Under the pieces are notes generated by a model. That model saw nothing but the letters and a program-made list of their open reading frames with translations. It had not been told where the DNA came from and made no database searches. Below are positions 1 to 5,925 of a stretch of 8,193 bases of DNA, in pieces (within the stretch, counting starts at the first letter, position 1; the number at the start of each line of letters is the position of its first letter). Source of the DNA: Actinomycetes bacterium. GTDB lineage: Bacteria; Actinomycetota; Actinomycetes; Actinomycetales; Beutenbergiaceae. Position numbers and translations under genes: made by a program. The stretch spans positions 1 through 8,193 of the forward strand of contig JAJYRV010000075.1 of NCBI GenBank assembly GCA_021793935.1, read 5' to 3'.

Positions 1-750
1 TCGCAAGCAACGGTGAGCCGGTTCTGCCGAGTGTTCGACCTCGACGGGTATTCGGAGCTCCGGCTCGCGCTCGCGGCCGAACAGGGACGCTCCGCCCCAC
101 CCCGGGCCGAGGGTGATATCGCCGAGGGCGATGACCTCGCCTCGGTCGTGCGGAAGATCGCCCAGTTGGACGCGCAGGCCGTGGTAGACACCGCGCACCT
201 GTTGGACCTGGAGAACCTGAGCGGGGCGATCGACGCCTTATCCCGCGCCCACCGCACGTGTATCTACGCGGTCGGCGCATCCGCCGTCGTCGCCGCCGAC
301 CTCGCCCAGAAGCTCACTCGGATCGGCAGGGGAGCGTTCGCCTACGGTGACGCGCACATGGGGATCACCTCCGCTGCCGTTCTCGGGCCTGAGGACGTGG
401 CCGTCGCGTTCTCTCACAGCGGAACGACGGCGGATACGTGCGCGATGCTCCTCACCGCTAAGGATCAGGGAGCGGTGACGATCGCCGTCACCAATAATGC
501 CTCCTCACCGCTGGCCCGAATGGCCGATCACACCCTGTTGACCGCGGCGCATGAGGCGGTGTTCCGCTCGGGGGCGACCGCCTCCCGGTTGGCGCAGCTC
601 GTCGTCGTCGATTGCATGTTCGTGGGGCTCGCGCAAGCAACGTTCGCCCAGTCCCAGACCGCGCTGGAGGCGACCTACCGCGCGGTGCGGCAACGGGGCA
701 TCTCGCCTGGGAAGACCGAGGAGAAGGACGGATCTGCGGCGCCCGGATGA
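1..750 (+). CDS. RpiR/MurR-family transcriptional regulator with SIS domain (5' end outside window)
   Basis: Partial protein of 249 residues; the reading frame is open to base 1. The GTG at 13 is internal, because the residues before it (S-Q-A-T-V-S-R-F-C-R) are the end of the RpiR helix-turn-helix recognition helix, followed by the family-typical F-D-L-D-G-Y-S-E-L-R-L-A-L-A. A linker leads to a SIS (sugar isomerase) fold at about residues 80-215, with the phosphosugar-binding loop S-H-S-G-T-T at 138-143. Family members bind DNA through the N-terminal domain and sense sugar phosphates through SIS, usually controlling amino-sugar or sugar catabolism; the effector and targets here are unknown. 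The missing part is probably 40-50 residues. A 105-bp gap separates it from clpX. Its position gives no sign that it controls clpX or the purine operon. Confidence 0.88.
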   Translation, partial: SQATVSRFCRVFDLDGYSELRLALAAEQGRSAPPRAEGDIAEGDDLASVVRKIAQLDAQAVVDTAHLLDLENLSGAIDALSRAHRTCIYAVGASAVVAADLAQKLTRIGRGAFAYGDAHMGITSAAVLGPEDVAVAFSHSGTTADTCAMLLTAKDQGAVTIAVTNNASSPLARMADHTLLTAAHEAVFRSGATASRLAQLVVVDCMFVGLAQATFAQSQTALEATYRAVRQRGISPGKTEEKDGSAAPG

Positions 751-763
751 CTCGGCGACCGCC

Positions 764-779
764 CGTGTGGCAAGACACG
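764..779. terminator. short hairpin after the RpiR gene, weak terminator candidate
   Basis: CGTGT (764-768) and ACACG (775-779) form a perfect 5-bp stem around a 6-nt loop, 13 bases after the RpiR stop. No T run follows, so intrinsic termination is doubtful. The rest of the 751-855 gap must hold any separate clpX promoter. A TAGTGT at 810-815 could be an actinobacterial -10, but I find no convincing -35 and do not annotate it. Confidence 0.22.
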
Positions 780-855
780 CGCCTTCGGCACTGGCGGATC
801 CGGCATCGGTAGTGTGCAATGGATGGGTAGCCCAGGCGAGAGGAAGTAAGAACTG

Positions 856-2121
856 ATGAGTCGTGTTGGAGAAGGTGCTGACCTGCTCACGTGCTCCTTT
901 TGTGGCAAGTCCCAAAAGCAGACGAAGCGGCTGATCGCCGGGCGCGGCGTTTATATCTGTGTGGAATGCATCGAGCTCTGCAACGAAATCATCGCCGAGG
1001 AACTCGCTGAGGACACCGAAACCGAGATCGTCGAACTGCCCAAGCCGCGGGAGATCTACGAACACCTCCAGGAATACGTGGTGGGTCAGGAGCGCGCGAA
1101 ACAGTCCCTCGCCGTCGCCGTCTACAACCACTACAAGCGGGTGCGTGCCGACGGGAAATTCCCCGCCGAGGACGAGGTGGAACTCGCGAAATCGAACGTG
1201 CTCCTCATCGGACCCACCGGGTGCGGGAAGACCTACCTCGCGCAGACCCTCGCCAAGCGGCTCAACGTGCCCTTCGCGCTCGTGGATGCGACCGCTCTCA
1301 CCGAGGCGGGATATGTCGGGGAGGACGTGGAGAATATCCTCCTGAAGCTCCTGCAGGCCGCCGACGGTGACGTCGAACGCGCGGAAACGGGGATCATCTA
1401 CATCGATGAGATCGACAAGATCTCCCGCAAGAGCGAAAACCCCTCGATCACCCGGGACGTCTCCGGGGAAGGGGTGCAGCAGGCGCTGCTGAAGATCCTC
1501 GAGGGAACCCAAGCCTCGCTGCCGCCCCAGGGTGGGCGCAAACACCCCCACCAGGACTTCATCACCCTCGACACGACGAACGTGCTGTTCATCGTCGCCG
1601 GTGCTTTCGCCGGGTTGGACGAGATCATCTCCTCCCGTTCGGGGCGGCGCGGCATCGGCTTCGGTGCGTCGCTGCAGAGCGCGGATACGACCGACGTGAT
1701 CGACGACGTCATGCCCGAGGACCTCCTGAAATTCGGGCTCATCCCCGAGTTCATCGGTCGGCTGCCCGTGCTCACCACGGTCTCTCCGCTGGACAAGGAC
1801 GCGCTCGTATCGATCCTCACCGAACCACGCAACGCGCTCATCCGCCAGTACCAGCGGATGTTCGAGATGGACGGGGTGGAACTGGAATTCACCGAAGAAG
1901 CAGTAGCGGCCGTCGCTGACCAAGCGCTCCTGCGCGGCACCGGCGCGCGCGGGCTGCGGGCCATCCTCGAAGAGGTCCTGCAGGGGATCATGTTCGATGT
2001 GCCCTCCCGCGACGACGTCGCCCGCGTCGTCATCACGCCCGACGTGGTACTCGAGAACGTCAACCCGACGATCGTTCCTCACGAGGACGCCAAACGCGAG
2101 ACCCGGGAGAAGAGCGCGTAA
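856..2121 (+). CDS. clpX: ATP-dependent Clp protease ATP-binding subunit ClpX
   Basis: Full-length ClpX of 421 residues, the cytoplasmic AAA+ hexamer that recognises tagged substrates, unfolds them and feeds them into ClpP. All hallmarks are present in order: the C4 zinc-binding domain (C13, C16, C35, C38); Walker A GPTGCGKT (119-126); pore-1 loop GYVG (152-155); Walker B ending in D184-E185; RKH pore loop (228-230); the IGF loop that docks on ClpP (267-269); the arginine finger in EFIGR (R302); and sensor 2 in GTGARGLR (361-368). The ATG at 856 follows a good Shine-Dalgarno (GAGAGGAAG, 838-846) and gives the standard N-terminus just before the zinc finger. The stop shares one base with the start of the chorismate mutase gene, so the two are probably co-transcribed. 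Nothing in it is unusual. A 525-residue open frame on the opposite strand is a high-GC shadow. Confidence 0.98.
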   Translation: MSRVGEGADLLTCSFCGKSQKQTKRLIAGRGVYICVECIELCNEIIAEELAEDTETEIVELPKPREIYEHLQEYVVGQERAKQSLAVAVYNHYKRVRADGKFPAEDEVELAKSNVLLIGPTGCGKTYLAQTLAKRLNVPFALVDATALTEAGYVGEDVENILLKLLQAADGDVERAETGIIYIDEIDKISRKSENPSITRDVSGEGVQQALLKILEGTQASLPPQGGRKHPHQDFITLDTTNVLFIVAGAFAGLDEIISSRSGRRGIGFGASLQSADTTDVIDDVMPEDLLKFGLIPEFIGRLPVLTTVSPLDKDALVSILTEPRNALIRQYQRMFEMDGVELEFTEEAVAAVADQALLRGTGARGLRAILEEVLQGIMFDVPSRDDVARVVITPDVVLENVNPTIVPHEDAKRETREKSA

Positions 2122-2420
2122 TGACTGCCCCGGAATCTGTACCGGAGCTGGTTCGCATCCGCGGGAGCATCGACAACATCGACGCCGCGCTCGTGCACCT
2201 GCTGGCCGAACGGTTCAAATGCACGAAGGAGGTGGGCGAGCTCAAGGCCCGCACCGGCCTTCCCCCTTCCGATCCGCGCCGGGAAGAGCAGCAGATCGCC
2301 CGGCTGCGCACCCTCGCTGAAAACTCCGGACTCGACCCGGTGTTCGCGGAGAAGTTCCTCAATTTCATCGTCGCTGAAGTGATCCGCCACCACGAAGACA
2401 TCGCGGGCGCGAGAGGATAG
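2121..2420 (+). CDS. chorismate mutase, AroQ class, stand-alone
   Basis: A 99-residue all-helical AroQ-type chorismate mutase, converting chorismate to prephenate, the branch point to phenylalanine and tyrosine. Visible active-site elements are R14 in helix 1 (V-R-I-R-G-S-I-D), R31 in L-L-A-E-R, K42 in V-G-E-L-K-A, the D-P-R-R-E-E segment (51-56), and the C-terminal A-E-V-I-R-H-H-E helix common in actinobacterial members. The size suits the short intracellular actinobacterial enzymes, which are known in mycobacteria and corynebacteria to be weak alone and activated by DAHP synthase; that partnership is inferred here. There is no signal peptide. The ATG overlaps the clpX stop (TAATG), indicating translational coupling. 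A strong hairpin follows 12 bases downstream. Confidence 0.93.
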   Translation: MTAPESVPELVRIRGSIDNIDAALVHLLAERFKCTKEVGELKARTGLPPSDPRREEQQIARLRTLAENSGLDPVFAEKFLNFIVAEVIRHHEDIAGARG

Positions 2421-2431
2421 TGGGGGTCATC

Positions 2432-2461
2432 TGGCGTGCGGCCGGGGCCGCCGTTTCGCCA
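2432..2461 (+). terminator. GC-rich hairpin terminating the clpX-chorismate mutase unit
   Basis: The core GCGGCCGGGGCCGC (2438-2451) is a perfect inverted repeat. It is flanked by an outer stem TGGCG (2432-2436) with CGCCA (2457-2461), separated by a small internal loop. Only a TTT lies within the structure and no long U tract follows, which is usual for actinobacterial terminators. It lies between the chorismate mutase stop and the promoter of the next operon, where a terminator is expected. Confidence 0.6.
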
Positions 2462-2475
2462 TCTGAGAGGGTGTG

Positions 2476-2503
2476 TTGCACGCCGTTTGAGGCGTGTGCT
2501 AAT
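2476..2503 (+). promoter_or_regulatory. promoter of the NdmCDE-like operon
   Basis: A -35-like TTGCAC (2476-2481) is followed after 16 bp by the -10-like GCTAAT (2498-2503), which is preceded by TGT (2495-2497) to give an extended -10. The implied transcription start is near 2510, leaving about 120 nt of leader before the first gene. It is the best sigma-70-type promoter I can see in the 214-bp gap. The -35 matches consensus only partly, so regulated or modest expression is plausible. Confidence 0.5.
2479..2496. promoter_or_regulatory. 18-bp perfect palindrome in the promoter spacer, candidate operator
   Basis: CACGCC (2479-2484), spacer GTTTGA, GGCGTG (2491-2496). The arms are exact inverted repeats and fill the space between the -35 and -10 elements, overlapping the last bases of the -35. 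A dimeric repressor of TetR, GntR or MarR size bound here would block RNA polymerase. No T run follows, so it is not a terminator. No regulator gene for it is in the window, and the cognate protein is unknown. Confidence 0.45.
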
Positions 2504-2524
2504 CTCCCTCACCAAGTGCACATG

Positions 2525-2566
2525 GGAGTGACTTCCAGAGTCCGTGGTCGACATTACGTCACCTCC
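2525..2566 (+). other. possible structured 5' leader of the NdmCDE-like operon
   Basis: The transcribed leader can form an 8-bp stem: GGAGTGAC (2525-2532) pairs with GTCAC (2558-2562) and CTCC (2563-2566, allowing one bulged C). It encloses about 25 nt that include a smaller GACT/AGTC hairpin and the palindrome GTCGAC. I compared it by eye with riboswitch classes whose conserved cores I know (purine, guanidine, ZTP, TPP, cobalamin) and saw no match. It may be a regulatory RNA element or chance pairing in GC-rich DNA. Confidence 0.25.
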
Positions 2567-2609
2567 GGGGCGGGACTTAGAAGACCTCAATTCGGTTACC
2601 GCCTCCCTC

Positions 2610-2626
2610 CCGATTCAATCGGAAGG
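2610..2626 (+). promoter_or_regulatory. Shine-Dalgarno of the first operon gene, embedded in a small palindrome
   Basis: GGAAGG (2621-2626) is the ribosome-binding site. It sits 8 nt before the GTG at 2635 but directly abuts the alternative GTG at 2626, so it decides the start in favour of 2635. Its first two G residues are the end of the palindrome CCGATTCAATCGG (2610-2622), which could fold as a 4-bp stem with a 5-nt loop and partly hide the site. Confidence 0.45.
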
Positions 2627-2634
2627 TGTCATTA

Positions 2635-3543
2635 GTGGTTGCATTTGCGGAGTCGGTTCTCAACGACGAGGCCGAGCGGTGTGAAGATGAGGTGTTGCTG
2701 AATCTGTGGCACCCGCTCGGGTATGCCAGCGATTGGGCGGTGGGCGATCCCAACGAGGACAAACTTCTGGGCTTTCCCCTCGAGGTGACGCGGGTATCCG
2801 AATCATCGTTTGAGGTTGTCTCGCCGGCAGAAGGCGGACGCGAGCTTCCGACGCTTCAACGGTTCGGTTACCTGTGGACCTCGCTCGGAAACCCTCGCCC
2901 GTTATTCGATATACCTGAATCGCAAGAGGAAGACCGCCGGAAGGTCCATGCCGGGACCATTGATGTTCGAATCTCCGCCGGACGTGCGATGGAGAACTTC
3001 TTGGACATGGGGCATTTTCCTTTTGTCCATGAGGGAGTTCTCGGGACCGAGCCCAGGACGGAGGTGAAAGACTACAACGTCGCTTCTTCCGTCGAGGAGA
3101 TTGAGATTCTCGCGACCGACTGCCTCTTCTATCAGCCCAAGGCAGCGGGGTCGAGCACTCAGGGAGCCGAGGTTGAATACGCCTACCGGGTGATGCATCC
3201 CAACTGCGCGGCGCTGTTCAAATCGAGCCCGAACAGCGCTGATCGCCTCGATGTCATCACGCTGTTCATCCAGCCGTTGAACCAAGAGCACATCCGGGCA
3301 CATATGTGGCTGTGTCTACTGGACGACGAGAGCCCGGAGTGGGCGCTCAAACGCTTCCAAATGGATATCTTCGGCCACGATAAACCGATCCTGGAAAACC
3401 AGCTCCCCAAGCGGCTCCCACTGGACCCCCGCGCGGAGACTCCGATCAGAGCAGATAAGACTGCAGTAGCGTACCGGCGCATGTTATCGCAGCTCGGTGT
3501 TCGGTACGGGGTTATCCCCGGCGCGATGAAGGGGGCGCGCTGA
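2635..3543 (+). CDS. ndmC: NdmC-like Rieske-oxygenase catalytic subunit lacking its Rieske cluster (putative purine N-demethylase)
   Basis: Protein of 302 residues from GTG 2635, chosen because GGAAGG lies 8 nt upstream; GTG 2626 would add three residues. It has the C-terminal catalytic domain of a ring-hydroxylating oxygenase alpha subunit. N-F-L-D-M-G-H-F-P-F-V-H (121-132) supplies the bridging D124 and iron ligands H127 and H132, and G-H-D-K-P-I-L-E-N-Q supplies the third ligand, D249. The N-terminal W-H-P-L-G-Y-A-S-D-W strand of a Rieske domain remains, but the CxH...CxxH cluster-binding part is absent: the chain passes from V-T-R-V-S straight to F-G-Y-L-W-T-S-L-G-N-P. It therefore needs electrons from a separate Rieske centre, which the next gene supplies. 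This matches NdmC, the N7-demethylase of 7-methylxanthine. The oxygenase fold is certain; the NdmC role is inferred from architecture and neighbours. Conventional annotation would call it an aromatic ring-hydroxylating dioxygenase alpha subunit. Its stop directly abuts the next start. Confidence 0.8.
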   Translation: MVAFAESVLNDEAERCEDEVLLNLWHPLGYASDWAVGDPNEDKLLGFPLEVTRVSESSFEVVSPAEGGRELPTLQRFGYLWTSLGNPRPLFDIPESQEEDRRKVHAGTIDVRISAGRAMENFLDMGHFPFVHEGVLGTEPRTEVKDYNVASSVEEIEILATDCLFYQPKAAGSSTQGAEVEYAYRVMHPNCAALFKSSPNSADRLDVITLFIQPLNQEHIRAHMWLCLLDDESPEWALKRFQMDIFGHDKPILENQLPKRLPLDPRAETPIRADKTAVAYRRMLSQLGVRYGVIPGAMKGAR

Positions 3544-5286
3544 ATGGCCACCGCCGATATCCTTACTATCGCCTCGGACCTCTGGCATCCCGTCGCTTCT
3601 ATTTCCGACCTGGCATACCGGCACGTGTATCAGGGGGAGCTCCTCGGTCAAGAACTCGCGATTTGGAAAGCCGACGATGATTTCATAAATGTTTGGGAGA
3701 ACCGGTGTTTACACCGAGGTGTTCGGCTCTCTATCGGCCAGAACGATGGTCGTGAATTGAAGTGCCAATACCATGGTTGGAAATACGCCAACCGAACAGC
3801 AGACTGCATCTATATTCCCGCCCATCCTGCGGATGCCCCGCCCCGCACGATCTCCAATAGGACCTACCAGGTCAGGCTTGCCTCGGGATTGGTCTGGACG
3901 ACGACGGGGCAGCCTGCCACCGAACCCCTCGAGACCCACAGCACGATGGCGGCCCGGCCCATGCCGGTCTCGGGGCGGCCGGAGGATGTCGTTCGGGTAC
4001 TGCTCGATTCGCCGCCTTCGCTCGAGTCGCCGGGCAGCTCGACGGCGGTTCAGGTGAGCGATTTTGCGGTCGAGGTTCCAGGCGCCGGTGTCTTCTTCGT
4101 CCAGCCCGTCAACTCCGACTGCTCGGTGATCCGCGGTGTTATCGATTCTCGAATCCAGCCGGAAGACCCACTTGCCCGGATCCGACTCCTGGCGCGAGTG
4201 GACACCGAACTCACTCGCGTCAGGAAGCACGCCCAAGAGCTGTCCACCCGGGCGCCCGTGCGGCCGCGAATCTCCCCGTCCTACGAGCCGGTTGCCGCGG
4301 AACTTGCGTCGATGCCCGAAACGACGGACAACCGGGAACTGCCCACCCGTGTTCAGGTGGCCGAGGTATGGGATTGCGCTAAAGATATCCGTGCGATGCG
4401 GCTAGAGGCGATTGATGATCGCGTTCTGCCGACCGGGCAACCCGGGGCGCATATTGACGTAGCGTTGCCGAATGGGCTGATCCGGCAATACTCGCTCATC
4501 AACGGCCCAGGCGAGACGGACGCGTACATTCTGGGAGTAAAGAGAACGCCAGACTCCGAAGGCGGATCGCGGACTATTCACGAGGTCGTGAATGTCGGGG
4601 ATGTCTTGGCAGTGTCTCTTCCCCGCAACAATTTCCCCCTGCGCCGAGACCGGGACAGGACGGTCTTCGTGGCCGGAGGAATTGGGATCACCCCTCTTCT
4701 CGCGATGGCACAGACGCTCCAGCACTATTCTCTGAATTCTGAGCTGCACTATTTTGTTGCCAGTGAGGAGGACGTCGCCTTCAAAGACCGTATCGAGGCT
4801 CTGGAGGACGTCAGAGTCATTCCTGGTTTGAACCCGGCGCAAACCGGTGAGGAGATAGAGAGAATTCTCGGAAGCTTGACCGGTACTGATTTCCAGCTAT
4901 ACATCTGTGGCCCGCCACCGATGCTGGACGCGGTGCGGAAGAAGGCCGCGGAATCCGGGCTACCGAGTGAAAGAATCAGTTTCGAGTATTTCCTGAACGA
5001 TCAAGAAATTGACGACAGCAGCGAGTTCGAGATCGCCCACCCGCGCTCTGTTATGAATCTGACAGTGAAACCGGGCACGACTATCCTGCAGACTCTGCGT
5101 GCGGCGGGAGTCACCATGGCCTCCTCCTGCGAGCAGGGCGCTTGTGGAACCTGCCAGGTCACCGTGATCGACGGCGAACCGGATCATCAAGATGTCTACC
5201 TCAGCGACGCCGAGAAGGAATCCGGTAATTGCATGATGACGTGCGTGTCGCGAGCGAAGAGTCCCAGCCTCACCCTAGACCTGTGA
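3544..5286 (+). CDS. ndmD: NdmD-like reductase: Rieske domain fused to FMN/NADH/[2Fe-2S] ferredoxin reductase
   Basis: Protein of 580 residues. An N-terminal Rieske domain (about 1-125) has cluster ligands C55, H57, C74 and H77 (CxH-x16-CxxH). A linker of roughly 140 residues (130-268) follows. Next is a phthalate-dioxygenase-reductase-type module: flavin motif R-Q-Y-S (314-317), F-M-N phosphate loop G-G-S-R-T-I-H-E (340-347), NAD-binding G-G-I-G-I-T-P (378-384) and C-G-P-P-P-M-L (455-461). The C-terminal plant-type [2Fe-2S] ferredoxin has C529, C534, C537 and C567. Electrons would run NADH to FMN to ferredoxin to Rieske and then to the iron of the neighbouring catalytic subunit. A Rieske-headed reductase of this kind is the signature of NdmD. 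The start follows GAAGGGGG (3528-3535) by 8 nt. It carries a TTA leucine codon at residue 56. Confidence 0.85.
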   Translation: MATADILTIASDLWHPVASISDLAYRHVYQGELLGQELAIWKADDDFINVWENRCLHRGVRLSIGQNDGRELKCQYHGWKYANRTADCIYIPAHPADAPPRTISNRTYQVRLASGLVWTTTGQPATEPLETHSTMAARPMPVSGRPEDVVRVLLDSPPSLESPGSSTAVQVSDFAVEVPGAGVFFVQPVNSDCSVIRGVIDSRIQPEDPLARIRLLARVDTELTRVRKHAQELSTRAPVRPRISPSYEPVAAELASMPETTDNRELPTRVQVAEVWDCAKDIRAMRLEAIDDRVLPTGQPGAHIDVALPNGLIRQYSLINGPGETDAYILGVKRTPDSEGGSRTIHEVVNVGDVLAVSLPRNNFPLRRDRDRTVFVAGGIGITPLLAMAQTLQHYSLNSELHYFVASEEDVAFKDRIEALEDVRVIPGLNPAQTGEEIERILGSLTGTDFQLYICGPPPMLDAVRKKAAESGLPSERISFEYFLNDQEIDDSSEFEIAHPRSVMNLTVKPGTTILQTLRAAGVTMASSCEQGACGTCQVTVIDGEPDHQDVYLSDAEKESGNCMMTCVSRAKSPSLTLDL

Positions 5287-5298
5287 AATTACGGTAAT

Positions 5299-5925
5299 AT
5301 GATCACCCTTTACGACTACGAAATGTCGGCGGAATGTTATAAGGTTCGAGCGGTACTAGATTATTTGGATTTAGAATACGACTCGATCGCATTAGAGGAA
5401 TTCGTACCGGATGATCCGTCGATTACCCCGGTCGTCGCGTTGAATGACCAAAGAGTGATGCCGAACGTGGTTCTGCATCAACCGGTGGCGGCAATGCTGC
5501 ACCTTGCCGATACGTACGACACAGGCGCGAACCTACTACCGCGAAGCGATCCTGCCCGCCGCGCGATTGCTCTTGACTGGCTGCTATTTTCCCAAAGCCT
5601 TTCGAACTCTGCTGGCGCAGCGCGGCGTCATGAAGCTTTTGGTGAACCGCTAGATATTGAAGCAGCGCGCGAGAAAGCGCACGGGCTGCTGCACACCCTG
5701 GACCGTCACCTGTGGTTCGGCGAGCAGCTGGGGCATGACTTCCTCGCCGAAGAGTTTTCTCTGGCAGACATGGCCTGTTTCCCGGACGTCGCGCTGTCGG
5801 ACGAAGGCGGAATCGACAGAAGGGATTACCCCGCCGTACGGCGATGGTGCGACCGCGTCAAACGCGTTCCACGAATGTCGTTGATGCCGGGAATATTCCC
5901 CGCAAGTCCCGCGAGGGCGTTATGA
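5299..5925 (+). CDS. ndmE: NdmE-like glutathione-S-transferase-fold protein, probably structural
   Basis: Protein of 208 residues with GST topology: a thioredoxin-like N-terminal domain (1-80; L-Y-D-Y-E-M-S-A-E-C-Y-K-V-R) and a helical C-terminal domain (about 88-195) with the N-capping box S-L-A-D (154-157). Where active GSTs have Glu-Ser to hold the gamma-glutamyl group, this one has H60-Q61 in V-V-L-H-Q-P-V-A. The downstream mycothiol enzyme implies a host that does not rely on glutathione. Both points favour a structural role, as for NdmE, the GST-like protein needed for NdmC activity in Pseudomonas putida CBB5. It starts 12 bases after the reductase stop with only a weak ribosome-binding site, suggesting translational coupling. 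TTA codons at residues 25 and 32 and many A/T-ending codons set it apart from clpX. Its 3' end overlaps the permease start as ATGA. Confidence 0.75.
   Translation: MITLYDYEMSAECYKVRAVLDYLDLEYDSIALEEFVPDDPSITPVVALNDQRVMPNVVLHQPVAAMLHLADTYDTGANLLPRSDPARRAIALDWLLFSQSLSNSAGAARRHEAFGEPLDIEAAREKAHGLLHTLDRHLWFGEQLGHDFLAEEFSLADMACFPDVALSDEGGIDRRDYPAVRRWCDRVKRVPRMSLMPGIFPASPARAL

Noticed and set aside
505..2082. 525-residue open frame on the minus strand opposite clpX
   Set aside because: It lies antisense to a clearly functional clpX; its composition is typical of a high-GC shadow frame, and it has no recognisable domain.
2522..2635. 37-codon frame from ATG 2522 whose TAG overlaps the GTG start of the oxygenase, possible leader peptide
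   Set aside because: There is no ribosome-binding site before the ATG, which lies only about a dozen bases after the predicted transcription start, and the peptide has no run of regulatory codons. The overlap with the start is suggestive but not enough.
2635..5286. Reading the oxygenase and reductase as a single oxygenase-reductase gene broken by a frameshift
   Set aside because: The Rieske domain is intact at the start of the second protein, which has its own start codon and Shine-Dalgarno, and the first protein ends with a complete catalytic domain. The order (catalytic, then Rieske, then reductase) fits two separate subunits rather than a broken gene.
5844..5921. N-terminal extension of the permease from ATG 5844
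   Set aside because: The 26 extra residues lie within the 3' end of the GST-like gene, are highly polar and unlike NCS2 N-termini; ATG 5922 gives a coupled ATGA overlap.
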